From contig JABMCL010000732.1 in NCBI GenBank assembly GCA_018857735.1, positions 128,501 through 192,500 of the forward strand: a stretch of 64,000 nt of DNA, written 5' to 3'. The notes beneath the pieces are model-generated. The model did not search any database, was not told where the DNA came from, and saw only the letters and a list, made by a program, of their open reading frames with translations. The stretch is from Alviniconcha marisindica (Eukaryota; Mollusca; Gastropoda; Provannidae). The first letter of the stretch is position 1. Each line of letters starts with the position of its first letter. Both the position numbers and the translations under genes were made by a program. Below, piece after piece: positions 1 to 28,802 of the stretch.

Positions 1-233
1 GAGCGCACACATGCACACGGGCACACGCGCACGCGAGTACACTACAGACAATTTGCAAACAAGTTAAACAAGGAGCAGAGGCTTGCGGCGGAGGTAGAGA
101 GCAGGGCGAGAGGAACATTATTAATGCATAGATCTACAAACCAGATTCCAAACTCGAGTAAGAAGCATGACTGATGAGTGAGTAGATAACCGCCGTGAAT
201 AAAAGCATCACCGTCCTGTAGCCATGGAACGTA
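1..233. other. No recognisable gene
   Basis: Short stretch with a mixed CA/CG microsatellite at its left end. No coding or repeat family is recognised. Confidence 0.4.
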
Positions 234-603
234 TTGTCCGTACATGTCATGTACACTAGGTTGCCTAATTTAAAACAACTGACGACCACTTCTGCTGCTC
301 ATCTCCAAACGCGTCTGCCTCCATATCAGTACAACGTTAGTTCAGCTAAAGATTTTCTGATCTTTACTCTGATCTACACGACCTCCAGGCAACTTCGATC
401 TTCCTCAGACAGCTGTACACTGTGCATTCCATCTATCAACACTAAGTTGTTCTTTCTCTTACATTGTTCCAACACACTGGAACATACTTCTAAACGAAAT
501 TAGATTCTCTCAGTCAGCCTCTTCCTTTAAATCAGCACTAAAAACTCCCAGCATGATACTGATTGGTGGTGGTGGTGGTGGTGGTGGTGGTGGTGGTGGT
601 GTG

Positions 604-651
<48 letters not shown>

Positions 652-693
652 TGTGGTGTGTGTGGTGTGTGTGGTGTGGTGTGGTGTGTGGTG

Positions 694-724
<31 letters not shown>

Positions 725-769
725 TGTGGTGTGGGTGTGGTGTGTGTGTGTGTTGTGTGTGGTGGCGGC

Positions 770-842
<73 letters not shown>

Positions 843-990
843 TGATAAGTTATAATCATCTGTGATTCAGTGCGTTGGCCTTTGTGTGTTTGTCATTGTA
901 AATGTTGTTAATACTGTAAGCAGGCTTGAGCTCGTGTGAGAAAGGGCGCTTTATAAATGTAAGTTATCATTATTATTATTTTCCCTTTAA
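234..990 (+). mobile_element. Degenerate 3' end of a non-LTR retrotransposon (LINE)
   Basis: The + frame from about 234 to 503 resembles the extreme C-terminus of LINE reverse transcriptases, with the phrase TSRQLRSSSD at about 388-417, followed by disrupted reading frames. After a large GT tract the sequence resumes with a typical LINE 3' tail: a stretch reading GCGCTTTATAAATGTAAGTT (about 947-966) and an ATT-rich end at about 970-980. Frame breaks and the inserted microsatellite show it is dead. Assignment rests on recalled family motifs; the clade is not determined. Confidence 0.6.
571..838. repeat. GGT/GT microsatellite block
   Basis: A (GGT)n run is followed by interrupted (GT)n to about 835. 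It sits inside the LINE relic. The long Cys-Val or His-Thr open frames across it are artefacts of dinucleotide repetition. Confidence 0.95.
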
Positions 991-2040
991 AGGAGTTTTC
1001 GGTTTAACCTAAACAAGACGTGATAGCCTTGTCCATGTTAAGTAAAAGGACACACGGAAATTTTACTCTTGGCTGCACACGATGTAAAAAGGTCAACTAA
1101 TTTATACACACAGCCCACTAGTGTCACTGGCCAGTATTCAATACGTGCATTGTCTGCACCACCCATGTGTAAAACCACGCATCGCACTGTGAGTCATCAA
1201 CATACAACGGCAACAAAAACAGATCGTTTAAGCCTGTAGGAGATGGGCTATACCCAGCAGTGTGATTACAACGACTCGACAGCAACAGCTGGCACAGTCA
1301 CGGCAGTAACTGTAACAGGGGCGGTTTCTCTTGTCGTTCAACCACAAGCTATCAACTCTCTGGTCAGAACAAAACCGTAGCTTAACAGACACCGTTGCTG
1401 GCGTCACGCATCATCCCTTTTGAGTCCTCCTGCGCCTTCAGTGGCGGTCAGCTCCGCCGCCGCCTGACCATGTCACCTACAGGCGTTCAGTGCCAGGCGT
1501 AGTTTGCCAGTGTGGACAGGATCAATGATTGTACGGGGACAGGTGAAAAGATGCGTACCAGCTGCTTATCTCGTATATATACGACCTGACTCTTTTATCC
1601 GACTTTGTGTTCGGTGTAGCCCCCCTCCCCCCCCCTCCCCCACCCCCAAATACCCGCCCCACCCACAAATATGACGATGACAGAAGCTCCATGTGATGAA
1701 AAAAAGCGGGGGGACGGAGAGGGGAGAGGGGTCAAGTTGAAACTGTGAACGCCAGTTTTCCCCTCGGTTTCTTGACTCCGATCGCTTGATGACAATGCGG
1801 CCGACATCATGCCGACTTTGAAATCGAAACACCCATCCTGACCTCCAAACATACCCCCCTCCCCTACCCCCCCTAGCACCCCCCCCCCCCCCAACCACAC
1901 ACACACACACATGTATGTAACAGTGGCACCTACAGACACAGTGACACACTGTATTCCACACAAACATTCATACATAGACACATACACCTAGACAGGCCCT
2001 ACCCTGTGTGCTCTGCATGCTTACATACAAACGCACACAC
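991..2040. other. Unassigned sequence with two C-rich tracts
   Basis: No gene is recognised. Two C-rich tracts (about 1620-1660 and 1855-1893) and a short CA run (about 1896-1912) are visible. Open frames on the - strand here are low-complexity Gly/Val translations of these tracts. Confidence 0.5.
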
Positions 2041-2205
2041 ACATGCGTACAAACGTAGACAGCAGTGGCAATTATAATTATTCTTTTCAGGCGGTGCAGC
2101 AACAACAGGGAGCCATTTGTACGGAGCCATTGTTTCCGCTCTGTGAGCGGAAACAACATGCACTGAGAATTCCGATTCGTTGCGACTTGTCAGCGGTCCA
2201 CGTGA

Positions 2206-3298
2206 GCCTTGCTGGAACAGGCCATTTGGCCAACACTCTGCTGCCTTGCTGGAACAGGCCATTTGGCCAACAGGCTACAGCCGTGCTGGAACAGGCCTTT
2301 GGCCAACATTCTGCTGCCTTGCTGGAACAGGCCATTTGGCCAACACTGCTGCCTTGCTGGAACAGGCCATTTGGCCAACAGGCTACAGCCGTGCTGGAAC
2401 AGGCCATTTGGCCAACAGCCTACAGCCGTGCTGGAACAGGCCATTTGGCCAACACTCTGCTACCTTGCAGGAACAGGCCATTGGGCCAACACTTTGCTGC
2501 CTTGCTGGAACAGGCCATTTGGCCAACACTCTGCTGCCTTGCTGGAACAGGCCATTTGGCCAACAGGCTACAGCCGTGCTGGAACAGGCCATTTGGCCAA
2601 CAGCCTACAGCCGTGGTGGAACAGGCCATTTGGCCAACAGGCTACAGCCTTGCGGGAACAGGCTATTTGGCCAACAGGCTACATATGTGCTAGAACAGGC
2701 CATTCGGCCAACAGGCTACAGCCGTGGTGGAACAGGCCATTCGGCCAACAGTCTACAGCCGTGCTGGAACAGGCCATTTGACCAACAGGCTACAGCCTTG
2801 CGGGAACAGGCCATTTCGCCAACAGCCTACAGCCGTGCTGGAACAAGCCATTTGGCCAACAGCCTACAGCCGAGCTGGAACAGGCCATTTGGCCAACAGG
2901 CTACAGCCTTGGGGAACAGGCCATTTGGCCAACAGGCTACAGATGTGCTAGAACAGGCCATTCGGCCAACAGCTACGCTGGTGGAACAGGCCATTCGGCC
3001 AACAGTCTACAGCCGTGCTGGAACAGGCCATTTGGCCAACAGGCTACAGCCTTGCGGGAACAGGCCATTTCGCCAACAGCCTACAGCCGTGCTGGAACAG
3101 GCCATTTGGCCAACAGGCTACAGCCGTGGTGGAACAGGCCATTTGGCCAACAGGCTACAGCCGTGCTGGAACAGGCCATTTGGCCAACGAGCTACAGCCA
3201 CGGAATAGGCCATTCGGCCAACAGTCTACAGCGGCGGTGGAACAGGCCATTTCGACAACAGTATACAGCCGAGCTGGAACAGGCCATTTGGCCAACAC
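2206..3298. repeat. 36-bp minisatellite, about 30 copies
   Basis: Units of about 36 bp contain the core GGAACAGGCCATTTGGCCAA, with CTACAGCCGTGCT between cores. The core includes the palindrome TTGGCCAA. Because 36 is a multiple of three and the unit has no stop codon in several frames, long spurious open frames appear on both strands. Indels (for example near 2300 and 3190) shift the frame, which argues against coding. Confidence 0.95.
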
Positions 3299-3344
3299 TT
3301 CACATTTCAACGCCCCCCATCAAAAAAGAGAGAAAACACCCCCA

Positions 3345-3355
3345 CCCCACACAAC

Positions 3356-3398
<43 letters not shown>

Positions 3399-3470
3399 AC
3401 ACACACCACACCACACACGGGTGTGCGGGTATGTGTGTGCGCGTGTGGGTGGGTGCGCGCGCGCGCACGC

Positions 3471-3550
<80 letters not shown>

Positions 3551-3551
3551 C
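3345..3551. repeat. CA tract followed by GT tract (inverted dinucleotide pair)
   Basis: A CA-rich run (about 3360-3418) is followed at once by alternating CG/TG (about 3420-3475) and a long GT run to about 3547. The two halves are complementary, so a hairpin is possible, and the alternating purine-pyrimidine run is of the type that can form Z-DNA. Confidence 0.9.
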
Positions 3552-4040
3552 GCGTGTTTCCGTCAGAGCTCACTGGTAAGAAAATGCAGGATCAGTGGTC
3601 ACAAATCAGTAATTTCGTGCGAGGGAAGTAAACATATTTAAAACAAATATTATTTTTTTTAAATGGGGAGGACAGCTCGGCTATAGAAATGCTGGAGTTA
3701 GTCACTGACAGGTAAATACGACGGAAAGAAGAGAGCAAAACCTCCAAACGGTAAAACAGTCTAACAATGCTCACCCTTGGAGACGGAACTGTCCATTCTG
3801 AATCGGAGCCCCCTCTCAGCTAACACCCTACCCTGTCATACTGGCTTTTTCCTGTTTACTCCCATGGGCAAATTGGTTTGGTAAGAATAAAAGGTTTATA
3901 TGTATAGTGGCACCACATTTACAACAATTGTTAACATCACAATTTCGCAACAACAACAACAACAAAAAAGCACAAGGTTGATTTGAAACGCAAAGTGCAC
4001 TATCCATATATGTATAGCAACACAGTAATAAGACACACGA
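3552..4040. other. Unassigned sequence
   Basis: Mixed unique sequence with a (CAA)n run at about 3949-3965. No gene or family is recognised. Confidence 0.4.
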
Positions 4041-4042
4041 AC

Positions 4043-4060
4043 CGCGCGCGCGCGCACGCG

Positions 4061-4102
<42 letters not shown>

Positions 4103-4162
4103 ACACACACTAACACACACACTAACACACACATACACATGTATATACTCGCGCGCGCGCAG
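4043..4162. repeat. CG/CA microsatellite
   Basis: Alternating CG followed by (CA)n and CTAACACACA variants, ending in a second CG run near 4150-4160. Confidence 0.9.
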
Positions 4163-4610
4163 ACGTATTTCCCTGCCCTCCAAACGGACACCCGTACACA
4201 CAGTCGATCGCGCGCCCAATTCAGCTGAATCACAATTATAGAGCGGGTCAGTAAATGCAGTCTTGTAGCAAACTGAACAGCAATTAAAGCAGCCCATACA
4301 AATGTTTATCAGATTTCCATCACAGGATTGCGAGCATAATTATGCCCGAAAACTCAAAGGTTTTCCGTTATTTATGGAGCCCATCGTTTGTAAGCTTCAT
4401 CCAAGTTGTGCTTGTGCATGTTTTCACACCGCAATTTGATATGACGCACCGACCATTGAATTGTGGGCAAATTATGTATAGGCTAAATAAAATAAATATA
4501 TATGTAAAAATATTTTCAAAATCTAGCCATTCTCTTTGCCCCCCCCCCCCTCCCCCCTCCTTAAATTATTATCAGTATATAAAAAATGTTTTAACAAGTC
4601 ATCTTACCTG

Positions 4611-5000
4611 GTGCACGTTTTTCGGAGCGTGGGTCTGCTTGCCACAATGGCAATGCTCTCGATCCAAACGACACTGATTTTGTACTAGAAACTAGTTGTT
4701 TGCACGGAACTGGCTCTAACGTTTCCAGCTTTCACCTCAGCTGAACAAGCCTCGTGAAACAGTCTGTACTCGTCACTACACTTGCGGCACTTCTCTCTCT
4801 CTCTCTATCCATCTGTCGTCTGCTTCGGTGTCAAGTCACGCGGGCCGCGCGCCGTCTGCGTGCGCCGGTAGCGGAAACGGAGCTTGGCCTTGCGCCGTGG
4901 AGCCGTGTTATACAAGAGATCGAACGCACCACACATCACCAGTCGTACGGAAGCCGGTGCGGGATGGAGGCGAGACTGGACAACGACCGTCGGCCCTGGA
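4611..5000 (-). other. Candidate 5' exon on the minus strand (weak)
   Basis: Read on the minus strand, the sequence upstream of 4611 ends in CACCAG followed by GTAAGA, a good donor at 4610-4605. A TATA-like box lies at 5025-5032 and the intervening sequence is GC-richer than its surroundings. It could be an untranslated first exon of a gene running left, divergent from NEK11. No downstream exon was recognised in 1-4600, so this may be chance. Confidence 0.2.
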
Positions 5001-5024
5001 CAGACGTTGGACAGCGGGATTGGG

Positions 5025-5032
5025 CATTTATA
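5025..5032 (-). promoter_or_regulatory. TATA-like box
   Basis: Minus-strand TATAAATG lies about 30 bp before the possible start of the candidate exon above. This is inference from one short motif. Confidence 0.2.
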
Positions 5033-5369
5033 ACGCTGTGGGGGGAAGACCGAAGAGGCTGGGGTTATACACTGTCCTGCCGATAGCGCCCCAGTTACGT
5101 CGCACAGTTGGTTCCAAAGTTTCACTCAGTTATTCCTCGCCCTTGTTCCTGCTGCACAGTGTCATTTCATATGCATGACCTTCTTCGGTGCTGTCAGTGA
5201 TAACAATCTAACGTACAACATTAAACGTGGCAACACAGTTCGCGATCCAACTGTCTCATGTCAACAGCAGATCTCCACCGTTTTCAGTCTATAGGGATTA
5301 GGTAGTATGCTATCTAGACCTTCGTCACGTCAGTGCAACAAATACACCACTGTCTCCAAAGACGTCATC

Positions 5370-5370
5370 C

Positions 5371-5404
<34 letters not shown>

Positions 5405-5426
5405 GAAAGAAAGAAAGAAAGAAAAG
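5370..5426. repeat. CA then GAAA microsatellites
   Basis: (CA)n at about 5373-5402 is followed by (GAAA)n at about 5404-5426. Confidence 0.9.
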
Positions 5427-5435
5427 AAAAAATAA

Positions 5436-5805
5436 CAGTTGTGGGTGTTTGTTGTTTGAATCTAGATTACGGCTGCAGCTCCCTTTCAGTCGGCAGGCAC
5501 CAAAAACACTTGTGGGTGCCTGTTGCTTGAATCTAGATCAATGCGACTCCATTTCGGTAGGCAAAAAACAAAACAAACAAAAAACTGACTGTCGTGGGCG
5601 TGTGTTGTTTGAATCTAGATCACTGCGACTCCCTTTTGGTAGGGAAAAAACAAAACAAAACAAAACTGACTGTCGTGGGTGGGTGTTGTTTGAATTTAGA
5701 TCACTGCAGCTCTCTTTCAGTCGGCAGGCACCGAAAACACTTGCGGGTGTGTGCTGCTTGAATCAGCCTAGATCGCTGCAACTCTCTTTCGGCGACAGGC
5801 TGTCA
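5436..5805. repeat. Tandem repeat, five diverged 70-82 bp units
   Basis: Each unit contains a TTGAATCTAGATCACTGC-like core. Two of the units carry an A-rich AAACAAAAC insertion. The five copies begin near 5438, 5510, 5590, 5672 and 5742. Confidence 0.85.
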
Positions 5806-5869
5806 GAAGTATTTTCTTTCAACACTTAAACTGAAAAGATCTAGAACAACGCCTCCAAACGTCATATCT

Positions 5870-6260
5870 GCCCTTGTCATTCCTCTGTTCACGGGCTTTC
5901 GGCTGACGAACAGAGGACCGAGAAAGGAATTCTCCTGACTCTGTTTCAAGATTATTTCGGAGTCGATCATCTCAGACAGGCTCCATCTACCTCTCTCCTC
6001 CTGCTTCTACTGCAGACACCCGAGCGTTCAGAATACCATCATTCTACGCTAGGTCCAGTGGTCAAGCGCCCTTTGTCTTACCTGGCTCTATTTTCCTGGA
6101 ACCAAAGCAAATAAAAGAGTCTTTGCTGGAACCAACTTCCAGTTTCTGTTTGTTGTGCCTCTTCTCAGTCAGTGTCAGTCTCGTGCACCTTTGTATGTTT
6201 CTGTGCGCGCATCTCTCTCTCTCTCTCAATTCAATCTTTAGCGTCTTATGCGTAAAACTG
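5870..6260 (+). mobile_element. Second LINE C-terminal relic
   Basis: In broken + frames the sequence reads like the end of a LINE reverse transcriptase: RAFRIPSF (about 6020-6043), a GQAPF segment (about 6062-6076) and WNQLPVSV (about 6127-6150). A short duplication or insertion separates the last two. It appears dead. Assignment is from recalled motifs only. Confidence 0.5.
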
Positions 6261-6554
6261 ATTTTCGCTCAGGGCTGTCTCACGTTAGGCACGCTAAACG
6301 CCCATTAAGTAGAACTATAATTATGGTAAGTGTGGTTGTCACTGAATAATTTAGCCACCGGTCGCTTTTTTGATTCCCTCGTGTATACTGACTTTTGTGT
6401 AAGGGACTCTGAGTCTGCGTGCAGTGACTTGTCTGTAAGAGAGGTAGTTAGTTACGTCTCGTCCTGAACCAGACAGTCAACACAGATCGAACCACACATT
6501 CAGTTACTTCATATCAGGTCACAAAGACACTTAATCGTAATCTGTCGAGAATCA
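6260..6554. other. Unassigned sequence
   Basis: No coding potential or repeat family is recognised. Confidence 0.4.
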
Positions 6555-6771
6555 GGCATAAACTTTCCCCTCTAGGCCTTAGTCTTAGTGTGGTGGGTTC
6601 AGGCAAAACAACGTTTCCCTCTTGGCCTTAGTCTAAAAAAGGGCGATGTGTTCCGGACTGAAAGAAGGGGAATAAACCGTTCCCTTGTCGGCCTTAGTCT
6701 TAAGGTGGTGGGTTCAGCAACACACACACACACACACACACACACGCACGCACGCACGCACGCACGCGCGC

Positions 6772-6862
<91 letters not shown>

Positions 6863-6905
6863 AACATTCCCCTCTCGGCCCCAGTCGTGGTGGTGGGCTC
6901 AGTGT
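6555..6905. repeat. Short tandem repeat split by a CA microsatellite
   Basis: Four copies of a unit with TCGGCCTTAGTCTTA and GTGGTGGGTTCAG lie near 6566, 6614, 6680 and 6866. A (CA)n run with CG interruptions (6720-6860) has expanded between the third and fourth copies. Confidence 0.85.
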
Positions 6906-6989
6906 CTAATGAATTCTTTCAAATAAAACGAGAAACTGAGGTCCCGTAGGCTGAAGAGCGTGCGCACGTTAAAGATCCCTTTTGACAGC

Positions 6990-7007
6990 TGGGGGGGGGG
7001 GGGGGGG
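6990..7007. repeat. Poly-G run
   Basis: A run of about 17 G. Length in the assembly is likely unreliable. Confidence 0.9.
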
Positions 7008-7235
7008 AAGAGAAAGTCAAATGTCCAGGCAGAAATTCAGTTTTGCAGAGGCTGAACTTAGCAGGCTGTCGTCTCAGTTTTCATGTAACGAAAACATGAC
7101 CTGCTGTGTGTTACTCGTACCCTCCTCTACTTTGTTTTATTATGCCTACAGCAGTCCTGGTCACAAAGGGAGTCATCGCGTCACAGCTGTGCATTTTCCT
7201 GCTTCTGTTTCACTCGTTTGACTCAGTCGTTCCTT

Positions 7236-7725
7236 GCCGCGCCGGGCAAGATGTTTCAGGTGCGCCGGGTGGCAAGATCAGTGTTTCCTGTGTGCCGGGC
7301 AAGATTTTCCAGGTGCGCCGGGCAAGAATGATATTTCAGATGTGATGTTTCAGGTGCGCCGGGTAAGATGTTTCAGGTGCGCCTGGCAAGATGTTTCAGG
7401 TGTGTCGGGCAAAATGTTTCAGGTGTGCCGGGCAAGATGTTTCAGGTGTGCCTGGCAAGATGTTTCAGGTGCGCCGGGCAAGATGTTTCAGGTGCGCCGG
7501 ACAAGATGTTTCAGGTGTGTCAGGCAAGATGTTTCGGGTGTGCCGGGCAAGATGTTTCAGGTGGCGCCGGGTAAGATGTTTCATGTGTGCCGGGCAAAGA
7601 TGTTTCAGGCGGTGCGCCGCCGAGCAAGACATGTCAGGTGTGTCGGGCAAGATGTAGCAGGTACGCCGAGAAAGATATTTCAGGTGCGCCGGGCAAGATG
7701 TTTCAGGTGTGTCGGGCAAAGACTC
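7236..7725. repeat. 23-bp minisatellite, about 20 copies
   Basis: The unit reads approximately GCCGGGCAAGATGTTTCAGG plus GTG, with variants. Open frames in all phases are by-products of the repeat. Confidence 0.95.
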
Positions 7726-8560
7726 CAGCATGAGCCATTCGACCATATCCCTGTTATTGTGTCGTTGTGCCGAAACTGACTGGCAACGCTCGGCGGTGAC
7801 TGACTGTCTGTCTGGCTGCACATGTGCCGGGTAAAATGGTAGACATGAAAATAAACAACTACCCCAAAGGCCATCTTGGAGTAGACAATCGACGTCCTTA
7901 TTCATTAGACCAATGAAACAAAAACAAAAGCAAAACAGAAAGGGCAGACTATAATATAACCAACCAAGAAACACGGCCTGGCATAGTCAGTGCTAGACTG
8001 ACTTGTTCCAATTTCTTGTTTCTTCAGTGGATATTGCCCTTCGACCAAAAACACGCACTACAAAATAACACTTTAACAACAGTTAATCGATGAGATCTAT
8101 GATACACATCTGCTTTCGGCTGAACCCGGTTTTGTTTTGGTGTAATGAAGAGACTGACTAGTATAATTATCATCAACTAGGGAATAAATAATAATAATAA
8201 TACCACCGCCACCACTACAATAACTCTTTTCAGAATTGGCTTTGGGTGTCTACTCATAAATCTGCATAGTCTTTTACAGTTCGAACACAACAAGAAGAAA
8301 CTGTTTTCAGTGTTGAATTCAGGTGTTGTCTGCTCATAAATCTGCGTAGTCTGCTACAGTTCGAACAGAGTTGCCTCTCTTCCCTTAGCGGGCGTTTTTA
8401 GATTGTCGTAAAACAGATGTCTGCAAGTTAATTTAAAAAAATGATAATATTGCGGCACAAATCGTTTCTTTTCTTTTGTTGATTATCTGGTACGATATAA
8501 AATTCTTTAAAATGTTTGCACACATTTTATTTCGCGGACTGTCATTGTTTACGACATGAT
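7726..8560. other. 5' flank of NEK11, mostly unique
   Basis: No gene is recognised. A two-copy duplication of about 85 bp is seen at about 8245-8366, each copy holding CTCATAAATCTGC and ACAGTTCGAACA. Confidence 0.5.
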
Positions 8561-8573
8561 GTCACACGGTAAC
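8561..8573 (+). promoter_or_regulatory. Candidate RFX X-box upstream of NEK11
   Basis: GTCACA-C-GGTAAC matches the X-box consensus GTNRCC-(N0-3)-RGYAAC at 11 of 12 informative positions. It ends 353 bp before the NEK11 start codon. RFX factors drive many ciliary genes in animals, so this would fit cilium-linked expression. This is inferred from the motif alone. Confidence 0.4.
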
Positions 8574-8925
8574 AATAGACGCCGAAATGTCCGGACACGA
8601 CAAGAGCGCAGGTGGCAAGAGATTTTCGCATTATTCCTGATGCAGCATTCATTCAACACCTATTTCTGAATTACCTTCGATGCCTGCAAAACAAAGTATT
8701 TGTTTGCTTTTGGGCGACAGGAATCTTTAGAAATTGATCGAACAAAGTTAAAAATCTTCCCGGTGCTTCTTGGCAGCAGGGTTAAAGTTGACAACAAAAG
8801 TTATCGATTAGTGAGTTAGGCTGACAGCGACTGTCTGTCACTTGTCGGACTTCGCCGCTTTTGTGTTTGGCCCCATGTAACTGGGTTTTTTATTGCCGAT
8901 AAGTGTGTGACCCTATGAGTGAAAC

Positions 8926-26821
<17,896 letters not shown>

Positions 26822-27059
26822 GGGCGCCGGTTGCCCAAATAGGGATGGGTCAATTGGCAGCTGGGGGCAGTGACCGCCAAAACTGGCAGCCGAGGAGAAG
26901 GGCTGGTGAATCTGCACGAAAAGGCTCTTGCTATATTAGTACTACACTTTTTTGTCCATTTGGTTGAAATTTGACGGAGGAAATATGTAAAAACCATTTT
27001 TTGAGTATGTGTATTTTTATTATTCCCTGGGCAACTGCTGGTCTTCAAGTGGCCAAGTC

Positions 27060-27292
27060 TAGCTTAGCGGCTGATGGGGACAGCAGGACAAAGTTGGCCA
27101 TGTAATCTGTTAGCAGCTGATGGGGACAGAAAGACAATGTTGGCCATGTAATCTGTTAGCAGCTGATGGGGACAGAAAGACAATGTTGGCCATGTAATCT
27201 ATTAGCAGCTGATGGGGACAGAAGGACAATGTTGGCCATGTAATCTATTAGCAGCTGATGGGGACAGAAAGACAATGTTGGCCATGTAATCA
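27060..27292. repeat. 46-bp minisatellite, five copies
   Basis: Units contain AGCAGCTGATGGGGACAGAA and CAATGTTGGCCATGTAATCT, in the NEK11 3' flank or UTR. Confidence 0.95.
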
Positions 27293-27894
27293 TCCATTTT
27301 GGGTTGGGCTTGTTTTGTTATTTGGTTGCAGGCAGGGTTGGAGATGTGTTGGGGTTTGTTGTTGTGATTTTTGGGGGGGTGAGGGGGGGGGGGCTATCTG
27401 TTATGAATGTTCGTTCAATAATTCCCTAGTTTGCCTGCCAGGATTATGTTGTCATTCACACTTCCACTTCCAAGTGGGAACTTTCCCAAAGAAGGACTGC
27501 TGTGCTGTTCACACTTCCTATCCTGCTGACTAATTTCTGATGATGGATGTTTACAAAACTCTGTGAGGGATGCACTGTGTCGTTGTTGTTGTTGTTGTTT
27601 TGTATTTGTTGAATTTTGAATGTGCGCGCAAGACTGCAGTTCTTTTCTCTCTCGCAGAGGACCTGGCGTTTGATCCCACCGCCCTAAGTACCAGTGACAC
27701 CCCAGTGCTGAGTGCTGTGGGCTCTGGAATCGTGAGACAGCCATTCACACGACAGTATTGCAGTGTACTATTTGTGTGCTGTTCATCATTCCCACGACAG
27801 TGTTATGCAGCCTGTGCACTTTGCATCAACAAACAGTCTCCGAAGAAACACAGGCATTTGCTTATTCTGTGTTGAAAAATCTGTAACATTTAAA
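27293..27894. other. NEK11 3' flank, unassigned
   Basis: Contains a G run (about 27377-27393) and a (GTT)n run (about 27580-27600). An acceptor-like site near 27656 opens a short frame without known similarity. Confidence 0.4.
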
Positions 27895-28530
27895 AGAGAC
27901 TACAACCCGTGCAACCACCGTGCCACCCTTTTCCTATAGTCTCCATTGAGCTACCATTTTCTTATAGCCTCCATTGAGCTATGTTTTTCCTATAGCTTCC
28001 ACTGAGCTACACTTTTCTTATAGCCTCCATTGAGCTATGTTTTTCCTATAGCTTCCTCTGAGCTATGTTTTTCCTATAGCCTCCACTGAGCTACACTTTT
28101 CCTGTAGCCTCCACTGAGCTACACTTTTCCTGTAGCCTCCACTGAGCTACCCTTTTCTATAGCCTCCACTGAGCTACGTTTTTCCTATAGCCTCCATTGA
28201 GCTACCCTTTTCCTATAACCTCCCCTGAGCTACCCTTTTCCTATAGCCTCCACTGAGCTACCATTATAGCCTCCACTGAGCTACCCTTATACTTATAGCC
28301 TCCACTGAACTACCCTTTTCCTATAGCCTCCACTGAGCTACCCTGTTCCTGTAGCCTCCACTGAGCTACCATTATAGCCTCCACTGAGCTACCCTTTTCC
28401 TGTAGCCTCCACTGAACTATAGTTATAGCCTCCACTGAGCTACTACATGCTACCTTTTTCCTATAGCCCCCTGCTGAACTACTGGTATAGCCTCCACTGG
28501 GCTACCCTTTTCCTATAGCATAGCCTCTAC
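27895..28530 (+). repeat. Minisatellite with GAGCTACCCTTTTC units, large copy
   Basis: About 20 units of 27-30 bp with TATAGCCTCCACTGAGCTAC. The lead-in matches that of 20940-21068. Confidence 0.93.
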
Positions 28531-28595
28531 TGAGCCTAGAGATCTGTTCCAACCTTTTTATACAGAACCTATTACCCCCACTGTTCACTAGAAAA

Positions 28596-28601
28596 AATAA
28601 A
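28596..28601 (+). promoter_or_regulatory. Possible polyadenylation signal (proximal)
   Basis: AATAAA about 1.8 kb beyond the NEK11 stop. Use is unproven. Confidence 0.25.
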
Positions 28602-28692
28602 TGGGTATGACCCTGGTCGGCAGAGTGTAGGGGTTGGAAGAGTCCATCACACACAGGGTGGCTGGCTGGCTAGCTGGCTGGCTGGCTGGGAA

Positions 28693-28802
28693 GGGGATTT
28701 ATACTGAGGAATGATCATGGGTTCTTTGGGATTTATACTGAGGAATGATCATGGGTTCTTTGGGATTTATACTGAGGAATGGTCATGGGTTCTTTGGGAT
28801 TT
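28693..28802. repeat. 34-bp tandem repeat, three copies
   Basis: GGGATTTATACTGAGGAATG plus ATCATGGGTTCTTT. A (GGCT)n run precedes it. Confidence 0.95.

Noticed and set aside
553..865. Cys/Val and His/Thr open frames
   Set aside because: Pure dinucleotide microsatellite translation; the same applies to similar frames at 3307-3641, 6588-6909, 9226-9545, 16675-17180, 29787-30239 and 60962-61305.
2180..3208. 342-residue open frame
   Set aside because: It is a translation of a 36-bp minisatellite whose unit length is a multiple of three; other frames and the opposite strand are equally open, and indels shift the frame.
4754..5178. Plus-strand open frames of 110-116 residues
   Set aside because: No domain, no recognised family, overlapping frames on both strands in a GC-rich stretch.
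27658..27873. Extra or alternative 3' exon of NEK11
   Set aside because: Exon 14 already supplies the conserved C-terminus and stop; the short frame has no known similarity and no matching donor in exon 14.
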